Shown here in pieces: positions 45,770 to 56,478 of a stretch of DNA of 64,000 bases. The position numbers were made by a program, and so were the translations under genes. Below the pieces are notes generated by a model. That model was given only the letters and a program-made list of their open reading frames with translations. It searched no databases and was not told the DNA's origin. The stretch covers positions 62,001-126,000 of the forward strand of contig NZ_MUKU01000013.1 of the NCBI RefSeq assembly GCF_002081825.1, read 5' to 3'. This DNA comes from Chromobacterium haemolyticum (GTDB lineage Bacteria; Pseudomonadota; Gammaproteobacteria; Burkholderiales; Chromobacteriaceae). Numbering within the stretch: the first letter of the stretch is position 1; each line of letters begins with the position of its first letter.

Positions 45770-47142
45770 GGCCGCGTCGCCTCCGCTTGCCGCTTCAGCT
45801 CGCGCACGGCGTCGATGAACACCTGGGCGCGATGCGCGTAGTTGCGGAACATGTCCAGGCTGGCGCAGGCCGGCGACAGCAACACCACGTCGCCCGGCCG
45901 CGCCAGTTCCGCCGCGCAGCGGGTGGCTTCTTCCAGCGTCTCGCAGTCGTGCAGCGGCAGGCCGGAGTCAGCCAGCGCGGCGCGGATCTTGCCTGCGTCG
46001 CGGCCGATCAGCAGCACGGCGCGGGCGATGCGGCGGCAGGCCGGCGCCAGCGGCGCGAAGTCCTGGCCCTTGCCGTCGCCGCCGGCGATCAACACCACCG
46101 GACGAGTCATGCCGTTCAACGCCGCTTCGGTGGCGCCGACATTGGTGCCCTTGGAATCATCGATAAACGCAACCGAGGCGATTTCGTCTACCAGCTCGAC
46201 GCGATGCTCCAGGCCCTGGAAGGTTTTCAGCCCTTGCAACAGCGCGGCGCGCGGCGCGCCCACGGCCTCGCACAAGGCCAGCGCGGCCAGTGCGTTGGCG
46301 GCATTGTGCAGGCCCTGCAAACGCATCTCGGCGCAATCGAAAGCCCGCTCGCCGTCCAGGCTCAGCCAGTAGCGGCCGTCATCCTGCTGCAACGCGTATG
46401 CGGCATTCTCTGTCAGCGAAAACCATTTGACCGCGCGGCCGGGCCGCACCATCGCGCGCACCAGCGCGTCGTCTCGGTTCAGCACCTGGACGCCGGCGCC
46501 GCGGAACACCCGGGTCTTGGTATGGGCGTAGTCCAGCAGATCCTCGTAACGGTCCAGGTGGTCCTCGGAAATGTTCAACACCGTGGCGGCGTCGGCCTCC
46601 AGGCTGTAAGTGGATTCCAGTTGAAAACTGGACAGCTCCAACACCCACACGTCCGGACGCTTGCCGCTTTGCTCGCGTTCTAGCTGCGCTTCCAGCACCG
46701 CCAGGCCGATATTGCCGGCTACTACCGCGTCCAGGCCGGCGGCGGCGCACAAATGGCCCGCGAGGCTGGTGACGGTGCTCTTGCCGTTGGAGCCCGTAAT
46801 GGCGATCACCTTGCTGCCGTCGCCGCGAATCGCCCGCGCCAGCACTTCGATATCACCTATCACCTCGCCGCCGGCTTGGCGGAAGGCGGAGACGGCTGGG
46901 TTCTTCAGCGGCACGCCCGGACTCAGCACCAGCAAGTCGGCGTCGGCGAAGGTCTGGTCGCTGAAATCGCCGCCGCGCACTTCCGCCTGCGGCAGGAAGG
47001 CGCGCAGTTCGGCCACGCGCTCGGCCGACGGCTTGGCGTCGGCCACGCTCACGCGCGCGCCGTGCGCGGCCAGGTAGCGCGCGGCCGCCAGGCCCGAGCC
47101 TCCCAAGCCCACCACCACGACGTGACGATTCGCGTAATCCAT
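45766..47142 (-). CDS. murD: UDP-N-acetylmuramoylalanine--D-glutamate ligase
   Basis: A 458-aa ligase adding D-Glu. [27 protein letters not shown] loop [13 protein letters not shown] and the [20 protein letters not shown] region are typical. Start ATG 47142 has AGGAAG; an in-frame TTG lies four codons up. It begins 8 bp after the mraY stop and ends coupled to ftsW. Confidence 0.96.
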   Translation of the reverse strand: MDYANRHVVVVGLGGSGLAAARYLAAHGARVSVADAKPSAERVAELRAFLPQAEVRGGDFSDQTFADADLLVLSPGVPLKNPAVSAFRQAGGEVIGDIEVLARAIRGDGSKVIAITGSNGKSTVTSLAGHLCAAAGLDAVVAGNIGLAVLEAQLEREQSGKRPDVWVLELSSFQLESTYSLEADAATVLNISEDHLDRYEDLLDYAHTKTRVFRGAGVQVLNRDDALVRAMVRPGRAVKWFSLTENAAYALQQDDGRYWLSLDGERAFDCAEMRLQGLHNAANALAALALCEAVGAPRAALLQGLKTFQGLEHRVELVDEIASVAFIDDSKGTNVGATEAALNGMTRPVVLIAGGDGKGQDFAPLAPACRRIARAVLLIGRDAGKIRAALADSGLPLHDCETLEEATRCAAELARPGDVVLLSPACASLDMFRNYAHRAQVFIDAVRELKRQAEATRP

Positions 47143-47150
47143 GTTCTTCC

Positions 47151-48236
47151 TCAACGCAACTTGATGGTGGACAGGCCGGCCAACACCAGCATCATGGTGA
47201 TGATCCAGAAACGCACCACCACTTGCGTTTCCTTCCAGCCTTTCAATTCATAGTGGTGATGCAGCGGCGCCATGCGGAACACCCGCTTGCCGGTGAGCTT
47301 GAACGAAGCCACCTGGATCATCACCGACAGCGCTTCCACCACGAACAGGCCGCCCATGATCAAGAGCACGATCTCCTGACGCACGATCACCGCCACGGTG
47401 CCCAGCGCCGCGCCCAGCGCCAGCGCGCCCACGTCGCCCATGAAAACCTGGGCCGGATAGGCGTTGAACCATAAAAATCCCAGGCAGGCGCCGCACATCG
47501 CCGCGCAGAACACCACCACCTCGTGCGCGCCGGGAATGAAGGGCAGGCCCAGATATTTGGAAAACACCGCGTGGCCGGCGACATAGGCGAAGATGGACAG
47601 CCCTGCCGCCACCAGCACGGTGGGCAAGGCCGCCAGACCGTCCAGGCCGTCGGTCAGATTCACCGCGTTGGAGGTGCCGACGATGACGAAGTAGGTCAGG
47701 ATGCAGAAACCGATCGCGCCCAGCGGATAGGAGACGGTCTTGACGAAGGGCACGATCAGCTCGGTGGACGCCGGCAGCTTGGCGGTGGCGATCAGGAACA
47801 CGCCGGCGCCGATGGCGATGGCGGACTGCCAGCCCATCTTGAACTTGGCGGACACGCCTTTCGGGTCCTTGTACACCACCTTGCGCCAGTCGTCGTAAAA
47901 GCCCAGCGCGCCGGTACCGAACATCACCGCCAGCAGCAGCCACACGTATTTGTTCGACAGATCCGCCCACAGCAAGGTTGTCAGGCCGATGGCCAGCAGG
48001 ATCAGCGAACCGCCCATGGTCGGGGTCCCCGCCTTGACCAGATGGGTTTGCGGGCCGTCGTTGCGCACCGCCTGGCCCACTTTGAGTTCGGTCAGCTTGC
48101 GAATCACCCACGGCCCCAGCAGCAGGGAGATCGCCAACGCGGTCAGCGCCGCCATCACCGCGCGCAGCGTGATGTAGTTGAAGACGTTGAAGGCCCGGAT
48201 GTGGGAGCCCAGCAGTTCAGCCAGCCAGAGCAGCAC
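47151..48236 (-). CDS. mraY: Phospho-MurNAc-pentapeptide transferase
   Basis: A 361-aa, ten-helix membrane enzyme that makes lipid [20 protein letters not shown] (catalytic aspartates), [13 protein letters not shown] and the [13 protein letters not shown] histidine motif are all present. GTG start 48236 with AGAGGAAC upstream, 2 bp after the murF stop. Confidence 0.97.
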   Translation of the reverse strand: MLLWLAELLGSHIRAFNVFNYITLRAVMAALTALAISLLLGPWVIRKLTELKVGQAVRNDGPQTHLVKAGTPTMGGSLILLAIGLTTLLWADLSNKYVWLLLAVMFGTGALGFYDDWRKVVYKDPKGVSAKFKMGWQSAIAIGAGVFLIATAKLPASTELIVPFVKTVSYPLGAIGFCILTYFVIVGTSNAVNLTDGLDGLAALPTVLVAAGLSIFAYVAGHAVFSKYLGLPFIPGAHEVVVFCAAMCGACLGFLWFNAYPAQVFMGDVGALALGAALGTVAVIVRQEIVLLIMGGLFVVEALSVMIQVASFKLTGKRVFRMAPLHHHYELKGWKETQVVVRFWIITMMLVLAGLSTIKLR

Positions 48237-48237
48237 G

Positions 48238-49599
48238 TTATTGTTCCTCTCTAAATTGTTGCATCAGGTGTTCCACCACCCGTTCCATGCGCATGAAGCG
48301 CGACCCCTTGACCAGAACGGAGGCACCCAACGGCAACTGCCGGTCGAGAAACTCGTACAACTCGTCAATCGAATCAAAATGTTTGCCGCCCGCGCCGCAG
48401 GCAACGGCGGCATGACGCGAGGCTTCGCCCAGCGTCAGCAGCAGATCAATGCCACTCGCCTGCGCGTACTCGCCCACTTCCGCGTGCAGCGCGTCGGCGG
48501 CTTCGCCCAATTCGCCGATGTCGCCCATCACGAAGCAGCGCGGCGCGGGCAAGCGCGTCAGCACGTCGATTCCGGCCTTCATCGAGTCCGGGTTGGCGTT
48601 GTAGCTGTCGTCGATCACGCTCAAACCGCGCGGGCTTTGCTTAAGCTGCAAACGGCCCTTGGCACCGCCGAAGGCCGCCAGACCGGCGGCGATGTCGTCC
48701 AAGGGCACGCCGGCGGCCAGGGCCAGGCTGACGGCGGCCAGCGCGTTGCGCACATTGTGTTCGCCCGGCACCGGCAGTTCGATCCGCCGTTCGCCGTCGG
48801 CGCAGCGCAAGGTGAAACGGCTGCTGAGTGCGCCCAGTTCGATCTCCGCGGCGTGAACGTCCGCCTCGGAACTCAAGCCGAAGGCGACCTGGCGATGGCC
48901 GTCCGCCGCGCGGCGGAACAAGGCCAGATTGACGTCGTCGGCGTTCAGCACCGCCACGCCGTCGGCGTCCAGACCTTCGAAGATTTCCGCCTTGGCGCGC
49001 GCCACTTCTTCGGTGGAGCCGAAATAGCCGAAGTGAGCGCGCATCGCGTTATTGACCAGCGCGATGCGCGGCCGGGCCAGGCCGGTCAGGTAACGCAGCT
49101 CGCCGTGATGGTTCATGCCCATTTCCAGCACCGCGTAGCGATGCGCCGGCGTCAGTTGCAGCAGGGTCAGCGGCAGGCCGATGTCGTTGTTGAAGTTGCC
49201 GACAGTGGCCAGCACCGCGTCCGCGCCGGCGTGGCGACGCAGAATCGCGGCCAGCATTTCCTTGACCGTGGTCTTGCCGTTGGAGCCGGTGACGCCGATG
49301 CGCAGCGCCGGCAGGCGGAGCGCCCAGCCGGAGGCCAGCCGGCCCAGGGCCAGGCGGGTGTCGTCCACGCGAACCAGACTCGCGCCCGGCAACTCGAAAT
49401 CAGCGCGCACCAGCGCGGCCGCGCCCTTGGCCGTCACATCGGCGACGAAATCGTGGGCATCGAAGCGCTCGCCCTTCAAGGCGACGAACAGATCGCCGGG
49501 ACCGGCCTCGCGGCTGTCGGTCACCACGCGCAGGATGTCGCCGTCCGGGCCGCTCAAAGCGCCCCGGGCCAGCTCGGCGGCCTGCAGCAGCGTCATCAT
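48238..49599 (-). CDS. murF: UDP-MurNAc-tripeptide--D-Ala-D-Ala ligase
   Basis: A 453-aa ligase adding the D-Ala-D-Ala made by Ddl. ATP loop [28 protein letters not shown] and [13 protein letters not shown] are typical of MurF. Its ATG overlaps the murE stop as ATGA. Confidence 0.96.
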   Translation of the reverse strand: MMTLLQAAELARGALSGPDGDILRVVTDSREAGPGDLFVALKGERFDAHDFVADVTAKGAAALVRADFELPGASLVRVDDTRLALGRLASGWALRLPALRIGVTGSNGKTTVKEMLAAILRRHAGADAVLATVGNFNNDIGLPLTLLQLTPAHRYAVLEMGMNHHGELRYLTGLARPRIALVNNAMRAHFGYFGSTEEVARAKAEIFEGLDADGVAVLNADDVNLALFRRAADGHRQVAFGLSSEADVHAAEIELGALSSRFTLRCADGERRIELPVPGEHNVRNALAAVSLALAAGVPLDDIAAGLAAFGGAKGRLQLKQSPRGLSVIDDSYNANPDSMKAGIDVLTRLPAPRCFVMGDIGELGEAADALHAEVGEYAQASGIDLLLTLGEASRHAAVACGAGGKHFDSIDELYEFLDRQLPLGASVLVKGSRFMRMERVVEHLMQQFREEQ

Positions 49600-51077
49600 G
49601 CGCGTTCTCCCCAGGCGGTCAACGCCTCTTCCGCCACGCGGAAGTCGGAGAACGGCCGCTTGACGCCGGCGATGTCCTGGTATTCCTCATGTCCCTTGCC
49701 GGCCACCAGCACCACGTCGCCGGCGCTCGCCTGGCTCACCGCCCAGTGAATGGCGGCTTCGCGGTCCACCTCGACATGGGTGCGCGCGGCGTCCATGCCG
49801 GCCAGCACGTCGCGCAGAATGGCTTGCGGGTCTTCGGTGCGCGGATTGTCGCTGGTCAACACCGCCACATCGGCGATTTTCTCGGCGATGGCGCCCATCA
49901 TCGGGCGCTTGCCCGGGTCACGGTCGCCGCCGCAGCCGAACACGCAGAACAGGCGGCCGCCTTCCGGGCGAATCTCGGCCAGCGTGGACAAGGCTTTTTC
50001 CAGCGCGTCGGGAGTGTGGGCGTAGTCGATCACCACCAGCGGCTCGTGCGCGCCGCCCACGCTCTGCATGCGGCCGCGCGCCGGCTGAATGCGCGCCATC
50101 ACCGCGGCGGCGTCGCGCAGACTGACGCCGTTGACGCACAGCGTGGCCAGACAGGCCAGCAGATTGGCGGCATTGAAACGCCCCACCAGGCCGGTGCGCA
50201 CATCAGCGACGCCCCAGGGCGTGGTCACCGTCAACTGCAGGCCGTCCAGCGTGGCGGCCAGCGCCAGCGGACGCACATCGCCCTGCTCCAGGCCGTAAGT
50301 CACCACCTGGGTCTGGGCCGGGTCGATTTCGGCGGCCAGTTGACGGCCGAATTCATCGTCGGCGTTGATCACCGCGTGCTTCAGGCCTTCCCAGAAGAAC
50401 AGCTTCTTCTTGGATTCGCCGTAGGCTTTCATCGAACCGTGATAGTCCAAATGGTCTCGAGTCAGATTGGTCAGCACCGCGGTGGCGAAGTCCACGCCGT
50501 TGACGCGGCTTTGATCCAGGCTGTGGCTGGACACTTCCATGGTCACCACGTGCGCGCCCTGGCGGCGGTATTCAGCCAGTTTTTGCTGAATGGTCACCGG
50601 GTCCGGCGTGGTATGGGTGGTTTCGGTCAGTTCGCCGTAAAAGCCGTTGCCGACGGTGCCGATCAGCGCCGCCTTCTGGCCCAGCAGCGAGAAAGCCTGC
50701 GCCAGCCAATGGGAAATGGAAGTCTTGCCGTTGGTACCGGTGATGCCGATTACGCGCAGCGCGCGACTGGGGTAGCCGTAGACCTCGGCCGCCAGCATGC
50801 CGATGCGGTCGCGCAGATGCGGCACCGGCAGATTGGGCGCTTGCCACAGCGGGCTCCAGACGAAGCCGCCGGCGTCGTCCCACAACACCGCGGCCGCGCC
50901 TTTCGCCAGCGCGGCCTGGATGTAGTCGCGGCCGTCGGAATGCAGGCCGGGGCATGCCAGGAACACGTCGCCGGGCAGCACGCGGCGGCTGTCGGTCTCT
51001 ACCCGCTTGACGGGCAGTCCCAACTGCTTGATGTCGGCCGGATTCCAGTCCGGCATGGGAGTCAAACGGCTTTTCAT
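49596..51077 (-). CDS. murE: UDP-MurNAc-L-Ala-D-Glu--2,6-diaminopimelate ligase
   Basis: A 493-aa ligase. ATP loop GITGTNGKTSISHWLAQ, EVSSHSLDQSRVNGVDF and the diaminopimelate motif (TSDNPRTEDPQAI, with DNPR) indicate meso-DAP rather than lysine as substrate, as expected for a Gram-negative. Starts 7 bp after ftsI. Confidence 0.96.
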   Translation of the reverse strand: MKSRLTPMPDWNPADIKQLGLPVKRVETDSRRVLPGDVFLACPGLHSDGRDYIQAALAKGAAAVLWDDAGGFVWSPLWQAPNLPVPHLRDRIGMLAAEVYGYPSRALRVIGITGTNGKTSISHWLAQAFSLLGQKAALIGTVGNGFYGELTETTHTTPDPVTIQQKLAEYRRQGAHVVTMEVSSHSLDQSRVNGVDFATAVLTNLTRDHLDYHGSMKAYGESKKKLFFWEGLKHAVINADDEFGRQLAAEIDPAQTQVVTYGLEQGDVRPLALAATLDGLQLTVTTPWGVADVRTGLVGRFNAANLLACLATLCVNGVSLRDAAAVMARIQPARGRMQSVGGAHEPLVVIDYAHTPDALEKALSTLAEIRPEGGRLFCVFGCGGDRDPGKRPMMGAIAEKIADVAVLTSDNPRTEDPQAILRDVLAGMDAARTHVEVDREAAIHWAVSQASAGDVVLVAGKGHEEYQDIAGVKRPFSDFRVAEEALTAWGERA

Positions 51078-51084
51078 GATCTGA

Positions 51085-52833
51085 TCAAAAATCCACCGGC
51101 ACCGGGGTGGATTCCGGCAATAAAGTGTTGTTGGAGGGCTCGTCCGGCTGCACGTTCAGCACCCGCAGCGCGCCGCCGGCGATCTGCGAGAACACCGGCG
51201 CAGCCACCGCGCCGCCGTAATATTTGCCCGCGGAGGGCTCGTCTATCATCACCGACACGATCACCCGCGGCGATTTGCCCGGCGCGAAGCCCATGAACAG
51301 CGCGCGGTGCTTGTTGGCCACGTAGGTGCGGCCTTCCAGCTTGCGCGCGGTGCCGCTTTTGCCGCCTATGCTGTAGCCGATAATGCGGCCGCCGACGGCG
51401 CCGCCGCCCGGCTGGCTGTTGGCGATCAGCAGGTCGCGCATTTCGTGCGCGGTCTTTTCCGCCAACACGCGCTTGCCCGGCATCGGGGAGGCGGTCTTGT
51501 ACAGCGAAATCGGCAACATCACGCCGTCGTTGGCAAACACGGTGTAGGCGCGCGCCATCTGAATCAGGCTGACCGAGATGCCGTAGCCGAAGGACATCGT
51601 CGCCTGCTCGATGGGCCGCCAGTTGTGCCAGTCGCGCAGCCGGCCGCCGGCCTCGCCGGGGAAACCGGTTTCCGGCGCGCGGCCAAAGCCCAGCGCGTCG
51701 TAATGCTTCCACGATTGTTCCGGCGAACTCATCAGCGCCAGCTTGCTGGTGCCGACGTTGGACGATTTCTGAATGATGCCCAGGATGTCCAGGCTGGACC
51801 GCGGCGCCACGTCGCGAATGGTGGCCGGGCCTATCATGTAAGAGTGAGTGTCCAATACCGTGTTGAGGCCGGCCTTGCCGTTTTCCAGCGCCAGCGAGAT
51901 CGACAGCGGCTTCATCGTCGAACCCGGTTCGAACAGATCGATCACGCCGCGGTTGCGCATCATTTCCGGCGTTACGCCGCTGCGGTTGTTAGGGTTGAAC
52001 GACGGGTAATTGGCCAGCGCCAACAACTCGCCGGTATGAGCGTCCAGCACCACCACGCTGCCCGCCTTGGCCTTGTTCAACTCCACAGCGGCCTTCAGCT
52101 CGCGGTAAGCCAAATACTGGATGCGGTGATCCACCGCCAGCGCCAGCTTCTGGCCGTCTCGCGGCGGCTCGATGGCGGCGACGTCTTCAATGATGTGGCC
52201 GCGGCGATCCTTCAGCACTACGCGGCGGCCGTCCTTGCCGGCCAACATCTTCTCGCGCGCCAGCTCCACGCCTTCCTGGCCCTTGCCGTCCACGCCGGTG
52301 AAGCCAATGATGTGGGACACGATTTCGCCGGCCGGGTAGAAGCGGCGGAATTCCTGCTGCTTGGCGATGCCGGGCACGCCCAGCGCCATCACTTTGTCGG
52401 CCAATTCCGGGCTGATCTGGCGCTTGATGTAGACGAACTCCTTCTTGCGGTCGGACAGCTTGGCCGACAGTTCTTCCGGCGACAGATCCAGCATCGCCGC
52501 CAGTTCGCGCAGCTTGGCCGGCGGCACCGGCTCCATGTCCGCAGGGCTGGCCCAAATCGTCTGTACCGGCGAGCTGATCGCCAGCGGTTCGCCGTTGCGA
52601 TCGGTGATCACGCCGCGGTTGGCTTCCAGCGTCATTGCGCGACGGAAACGCGCCTCCCCCTGGTTTTGCAGGAAGTCCTGCTGCACCACTTGCAGGTAAA
52701 CCGCGCGGCCGATCAGCGCCAGAAACAACAGCGCCAGCATCAGCAGCACAAAGCGCACGCGGCCCGGCTTCATGCGCAGCGCGGGGCTGGCGTCCGGGAT
52801 GCGTTGCTGGTGGCGCGGGGAGTAAGTACGCAT
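51085..52833 (-). CDS. ftsI: Septal transpeptidase PBP3
   Basis: A 582-aa bitopic penicillin-binding protein: one helix (RFVLLMLALLFLALIGRAVYLQV), a pedestal domain starting EANRGVITDRNGEPLA, and the transpeptidase domain with S305-T-M-K308 (FEPGSTMKP), SSN (QKSSNVG) and KSG (GGKSGTARK). ATG 52833 overlaps the ftsL stop (TGATG); an in-frame GTG precedes it. Confidence 0.96.
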   Translation of the reverse strand: MRTYSPRHQQRIPDASPALRMKPGRVRFVLLMLALLFLALIGRAVYLQVVQQDFLQNQGEARFRRAMTLEANRGVITDRNGEPLAISSPVQTIWASPADMEPVPPAKLRELAAMLDLSPEELSAKLSDRKKEFVYIKRQISPELADKVMALGVPGIAKQQEFRRFYPAGEIVSHIIGFTGVDGKGQEGVELAREKMLAGKDGRRVVLKDRRGHIIEDVAAIEPPRDGQKLALAVDHRIQYLAYRELKAAVELNKAKAGSVVVLDAHTGELLALANYPSFNPNNRSGVTPEMMRNRGVIDLFEPGSTMKPLSISLALENGKAGLNTVLDTHSYMIGPATIRDVAPRSSLDILGIIQKSSNVGTSKLALMSSPEQSWKHYDALGFGRAPETGFPGEAGGRLRDWHNWRPIEQATMSFGYGISVSLIQMARAYTVFANDGVMLPISLYKTASPMPGKRVLAEKTAHEMRDLLIANSQPGGGAVGGRIIGYSIGGKSGTARKLEGRTYVANKHRALFMGFAPGKSPRVIVSVMIDEPSAGKYYGGAVAAPVFSQIAGGALRVLNVQPDEPSNNTLLPESTPVPVDF

Positions 52834-53105
52834 CACTTCCCCTTTCCAGGCGAAACCACCTGGATTTGACGCGGATCCGGGGTATGCATGTCGAGGCGGC
52901 TGGACGCGGCTTTCTCAATCACCGCGTGCGCGCCCCAGGTGCTCTGCTCCAACTGCAGCTGTCCGAACTCGATCTCCAGCTGCTGCACGGATTTGCGCTC
53001 TTTCTGCAAATCGCTGTAGAGCTTGCGCGACACATGGGTCGAGGTGACCACCGACCAGGCGGACAGCACCACGATGACCAGCAGTATCGCGTTGAGCTTG
53101 TTCAT
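52833..53105 (-). CDS. ftsL: Cell division protein FtsL
   Basis: A 90-aa bitopic protein: [22 protein letters not shown] helix then a periplasmic leucine-zipper-like coiled coil ([29 protein letters not shown]). Joins FtsB and FtsQ in the divisome. ATG 53105 overlaps the rsmH stop as ATGA, with GGGAGA upstream. Confidence 0.94.
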   Translation of the reverse strand: MNKLNAILLVIVVLSAWSVVTSTHVSRKLYSDLQKERKSVQQLEIEFGQLQLEQSTWGAHAVIEKAASSRLDMHTPDPRQIQVVSPGKGK

Positions 53106-54064
53106 GCGTCGATCTCCCGCCACGGCGCGGCGGTGCGCTCGGCCACACGCATGATGGCGCTGCGGGAGCGCGCGTTGGCGCGTACCTCTTCATCGCCCGC
53201 GCGCACCGGTTTGCCCACGGTGGACATCGGCGGCTGCGCCATGTCGGCAGCGCGCACCATCGCCCAGGCCGGCAGTTTTTCCTCGCTGCTGGCGTCGCGC
53301 AGGTATTGCTTGACGATGCGGTCTTCCAGCGAGTGAAAGCAGATCACCGCCAGACGGCCGTTTTCCGCCAGACGGCGCGCCGCCTGCGGCAGCACCGCCT
53401 TGAGTTCGTCCAGCTCGCGGTTCACAAAGATCCGTATCGCTTGGAAGGTACGCGTTGCGGGGTCCTGACCCGGTTCCCGAGTACGGACGTTTTGCCCAAC
53501 GAGCAAGGCGAGCTCACGCGTGGTCTGGAGGGGGGCGTCAGCCCTTTGCGCAACAATGGCTGCTGCGATCTTGCGAGCAAACCGCTCTTCACCATAAGTC
53601 TTGATGACCTCTCTGATATCGGCCTCGTCTGCCGTCGCCAACCATTCGGCCGCGGTGATGCCGCGGGTGGTATCCATACGCATGTCCAAGGGCGCGTCGA
53701 AACGGAAGCTGAAACCGCGCCGTCCGTCGTCGATCTGCGGCGAGGACACGCCCAGATCCATCAACACGCCGTCCACCTGGGGCACGCCCAGGCGGTCCAG
53801 TTCCTGCCCCAGCGCTTCAAAACCGTTGTGCACGATCTGAAAACGCGGGTCTTCCTCCGCCAGCCGCGTGGCCACGGCGATGGCTTCGGGATCCTTGTCG
53901 AAGGCGATCAGGCGGCCTTGCGGCCCCAGTCGCGACAGGATCAAGCGGCTGTGGCCACCTCGACCGAAAGTGCAATCGACGTAGGCGCCATCCGGCCGGA
54001 TGGCAAGCGCGTCGACCGCTTCGGTCAAGAGCACCGTCAGGTGCACGAAAGGGGTGGTGCTCAC
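53102..54064 (-). CDS. rsmH: 16S rRNA (cytosine(1402)-N4)-methyltransferase
   Basis: A 320-aa methyltransferase (MraW). [63 protein letters not shown] and the C-terminal [14 protein letters not shown] are family signatures. GTG start 54064 overlaps the mraZ stop (GTGA). Confidence 0.97.
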   Translation of the reverse strand: MSTTPFVHLTVLLTEAVDALAIRPDGAYVDCTFGRGGHSRLILSRLGPQGRLIAFDKDPEAIAVATRLAEEDPRFQIVHNGFEALGQELDRLGVPQVDGVLMDLGVSSPQIDDGRRGFSFRFDAPLDMRMDTTRGITAAEWLATADEADIREVIKTYGEERFARKIAAAIVAQRADAPLQTTRELALLVGQNVRTREPGQDPATRTFQAIRIFVNRELDELKAVLPQAARRLAENGRLAVICFHSLEDRIVKQYLRDASSEEKLPAWAMVRAADMAQPPMSTVGKPVRAGDEEVRANARSRSAIMRVAERTAAPWREIDA

Positions 54065-54507
54065 AGCGTAAAGTCTCCAAGGTGTTGGGCCAGATCGGCT
54101 TGATCGATGGCCAGGGCGTCAGCGGTCTGACTGTCCCATTCCTCGGCATTCCACAGCTCGAAGCGGTTGCCCATGCCCACCAGCGCGACGTCTTTGTCGA
54201 GTCCGGTGAGATCGCGCAAGCGCGCGGGCAGCAGAATGCGTCCGGCACTGTCCATTTCCAGCGTTTCCGCGTGGCCGAGCACGAGGCGCTGGTAACGTTT
54301 CAGAGTGGGATTGCCGGTGGGAAGGGCTAACAGGCGGGCTTCGACCGGACGCCAGTTGGGTTCGGGGTAGATCAGCAAGTGGTCTTGGGACTCGAGGGTG
54401 ACGATCAGTTTGTGCCCGAAAGCGGACAGCAGTGTCTCGCGGTGTTTAGCCGGAATAGCCAAACGCCCCTTGCTATCGAGAGACAAGATGCTGACGCCAC
54501 CAATCAT
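54061..54507 (-). CDS. mraZ: Transcriptional regulator MraZ
   Basis: A 148-aa protein with two SpoVT/AbrB-type repeats ([18 protein letters not shown] and [19 protein letters not shown]). It forms ring oligomers that bind the GTGGG repeats in front of its own operon and repress it (family knowledge). Such repeats lie 59 to 93 bp upstream of its ATG. First gene of the dcw cluster. Confidence 0.97.
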   Translation of the reverse strand: MIGGVSILSLDSKGRLAIPAKHRETLLSAFGHKLIVTLESQDHLLIYPEPNWRPVEARLLALPTGNPTLKRYQRLVLGHAETLEMDSAGRILLPARLRDLTGLDKDVALVGMGNRFELWNAEEWDSQTADALAIDQADLAQHLGDFTL

Positions 54508-54565
54508 GATTTCGAGCCCGCTGACCGAATAAACCTAAGGGGCCGTCGCCCCCTGGGGCAAATGC

Positions 54566-54600
54566 CCCACTTTCACCCACTTCACCCCACTTTCCGCCAC
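54566..54600 (-). promoter_or_regulatory. MraZ operator: four 10-bp-spaced repeats
   Basis: On the minus strand GTGGC-N5-GTGGG-N5-GTGGG-N5-GTGGG: complements of CCCAC at 54566-54570, 54576-54580, 54586-54590 and GCCAC at 54596-54600. Exactly one helical turn apart, as in characterised MraZ boxes, and overlapping the -10 and start region of the promoter. Confidence 0.9.
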
Positions 54601-54627
54601 TATAAGAAAGAACTTCCCCACGGTCAA
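54599..54627 (-). promoter_or_regulatory. dcw operon promoter
   Basis: Minus strand TTGACC (complement of 54622-54627), 17-bp spacer, TATAGT (complement of 54599-54604). A strong sigma-70 match directly over the MraZ operator, about 92 bp before the mraZ ATG. Confidence 0.85.
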
Positions 54628-54825
54628 CATCGAGAAGTTCTAATTCACCTTTTGAGACAATGACTTAGCGGACAGCGCAAAAAGCGGATTCCTTGTCAAA
54701 TCAGAGGCTTAAAAACATCAGTCAAAGTGAGCTGTTAACACTCGAACTATTCTCGAAACACCACAACTCCGGCCTGGGAATATTTCCAAGGACAGTCCAA
54801 TGCAAGACCACTTGCCGCGCCGCAA

Positions 54826-54869
54826 CACAAAAACAGGGCGGCGGCGCCACTATCGGCGCCGCCGCCCTG
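54826..54869 (-). terminator. Terminator after gatB
   Basis: A perfect 15-bp stem: CAGGGCGGCGGCGCC (54834-54848) with GGCGCCGCCGCCCTG (54855-54869), 6-nt loop. On the minus strand it is followed by TTTTTGT. Ends the gatCAB operon. Bases 54628-54825 contain no gene that I can support. Confidence 0.92.
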
Positions 54870-54882
54870 GAGTTCCGTCGGA

Positions 54883-56310
54883 TTAGGCCAGCTTTTGACG
54901 CAGAATATCCTGCACCTGGGCCGGATTCGCCTTGCCTTTGGAGGCTTTCATCACCTGGCCGGCCAAGGCGTTGAGCGCCTTTTCCTTGCCCGCGCGGAAT
55001 TCTTCCACCGCCTTGGGATTGGCGGCGATCGCTTCTTCCACCATCTTCTCGATGGCGCCGACGTCGGACACCTGCTTCAGGCCGTCGCGCTCGATGATGT
55101 CGTCGGCGGAAAGCTCGCTGTCCCACAAAGCGTCGAACACCTGCTTGGCCAGCTTGCTGGACAGGGTGTTGTCGGCGATGCGCGCGATCAGACCGGACAG
55201 ACGCTCGGCCGAGATCGGGCAATCGGCGATCTCATTGCCGTCGCGGTTCAGCCGCGCGGCGATCTCGCCGTTGATCCAGTTGGCGGCCAGCTTGCCCTGG
55301 CCGGAGGCCTTGGCCGCGGCTTCGAAGTACTGGGCCTGGGCCAGGCTGGATGTCAGCAACGCCGCGTCGTAGGCGGGCACGCCGTAGGCCTCGGCCAAAC
55401 GGACTTGCATCGCCGCCGGCAGCTCCGGCATTTCGCCGCGGATGCGAGCGATCTGCTCGTCGGAGATGCGCACCGGCAGCAGATCCGGATCCGGGAAGTA
55501 GCGGTAATCGTGCGCATCTTCCTTGCTGCGCATCATCCGCGTCTCGCCGGTGTCCGGGTCAAACAGCACGGTGGCCTGCTGCACCTTGCCGCCGTCTTCC
55601 AGGGTGTCGATCTGCCACTGGATCTCGTACTTGGCGGCCTGCTCCAGAAAGCGGAAGGAGTTGAGGTTCTTGATCTCGCGGCGGGTGCCGAATTCTTTCT
55701 GCCCTTCCGGACGCACCGACACGTTGACGTCCATGCGGAAGCTGCCTTCCTGCATATTGCCGTCGCAGATGCCCAGCCAGGTCACCAGCGCGTACAAGGC
55801 CTTCACATAAGCCAACGCCTCGTCCACCGAACGCATGTCCGGCTCGGACACCACTTCCAGCAAGGGCGTGCCGGCGCGGTTGAGGTCGATGCCGGACAGG
55901 CCGTGGAAGTCTTCGTGCAGGCTCTTGCCGGCGTCTTCTTCCATATGGGCGCGGGTCACACCGATTACCTTTTCCTGCTCGCCCACCAGAATCTTAAGCT
56001 TGCCGCCCTCGACGATGGGCAGGTCCATCTGGCTGATCTGATAGCCCTTGGGGAGATCCGGATAGAAGTAGTTCTTGCGCGCGAACACGTTCTTCTGATT
56101 GATCTTGGCGTCCAGCGCCAGGCCCAGACGGATCGCCTTGTCCACCGCCGCCTTGTTCAATACCGGCAGCACGCCGGGGAAGGCCAGTTCCACCGCGGAG
56201 GCCTGAGTGTTCGGCTCGGCGCCGAAGGCGGTGCTGGCGCCGGAGAAAATCTTGGAGACGGTATTGAGCTGCACATGCACCTCGATACCGATGACGACTT
56301 CCCATTTCAT
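54883..56310 (-). CDS. gatB: Asp/Glu-tRNA amidotransferase subunit B
   Basis: A 475-aa subunit that phosphorylates the misacylated tRNA carboxylate. [37 protein letters not shown] and EDAGKSLH are GatB signatures; the C-terminal helical GatB/YqeY domain ([44 protein letters not shown]) is complete. AAAGGA upstream of the ATG. Follows gatA after a 168-bp gap with no gene. Confidence 0.97.
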   Translation of the reverse strand: MKWEVVIGIEVHVQLNTVSKIFSGASTAFGAEPNTQASAVELAFPGVLPVLNKAAVDKAIRLGLALDAKINQKNVFARKNYFYPDLPKGYQISQMDLPIVEGGKLKILVGEQEKVIGVTRAHMEEDAGKSLHEDFHGLSGIDLNRAGTPLLEVVSEPDMRSVDEALAYVKALYALVTWLGICDGNMQEGSFRMDVNVSVRPEGQKEFGTRREIKNLNSFRFLEQAAKYEIQWQIDTLEDGGKVQQATVLFDPDTGETRMMRSKEDAHDYRYFPDPDLLPVRISDEQIARIRGEMPELPAAMQVRLAEAYGVPAYDAALLTSSLAQAQYFEAAAKASGQGKLAANWINGEIAARLNRDGNEIADCPISAERLSGLIARIADNTLSSKLAKQVFDALWDSELSADDIIERDGLKQVSDVGAIEKMVEEAIAANPKAVEEFRAGKEKALNALAGQVMKASKGKANPAQVQDILRQKLA

Positions 56311-56478
56311 GGTCGGAAAATCCTTTTCATGCCAGGACGGAGCTGAAACGCCGCCCTCGTAAACGTAAACTTAGCCTGCCTGCGAGCGGCGCTTTGAAGA
56401 CAAGGCGGGCGGGCACAGACAATAATTAAGTACGGCAAGCGCGCCCAACAACGTATTCGCGTCGCGCAGCGGCTGGCT

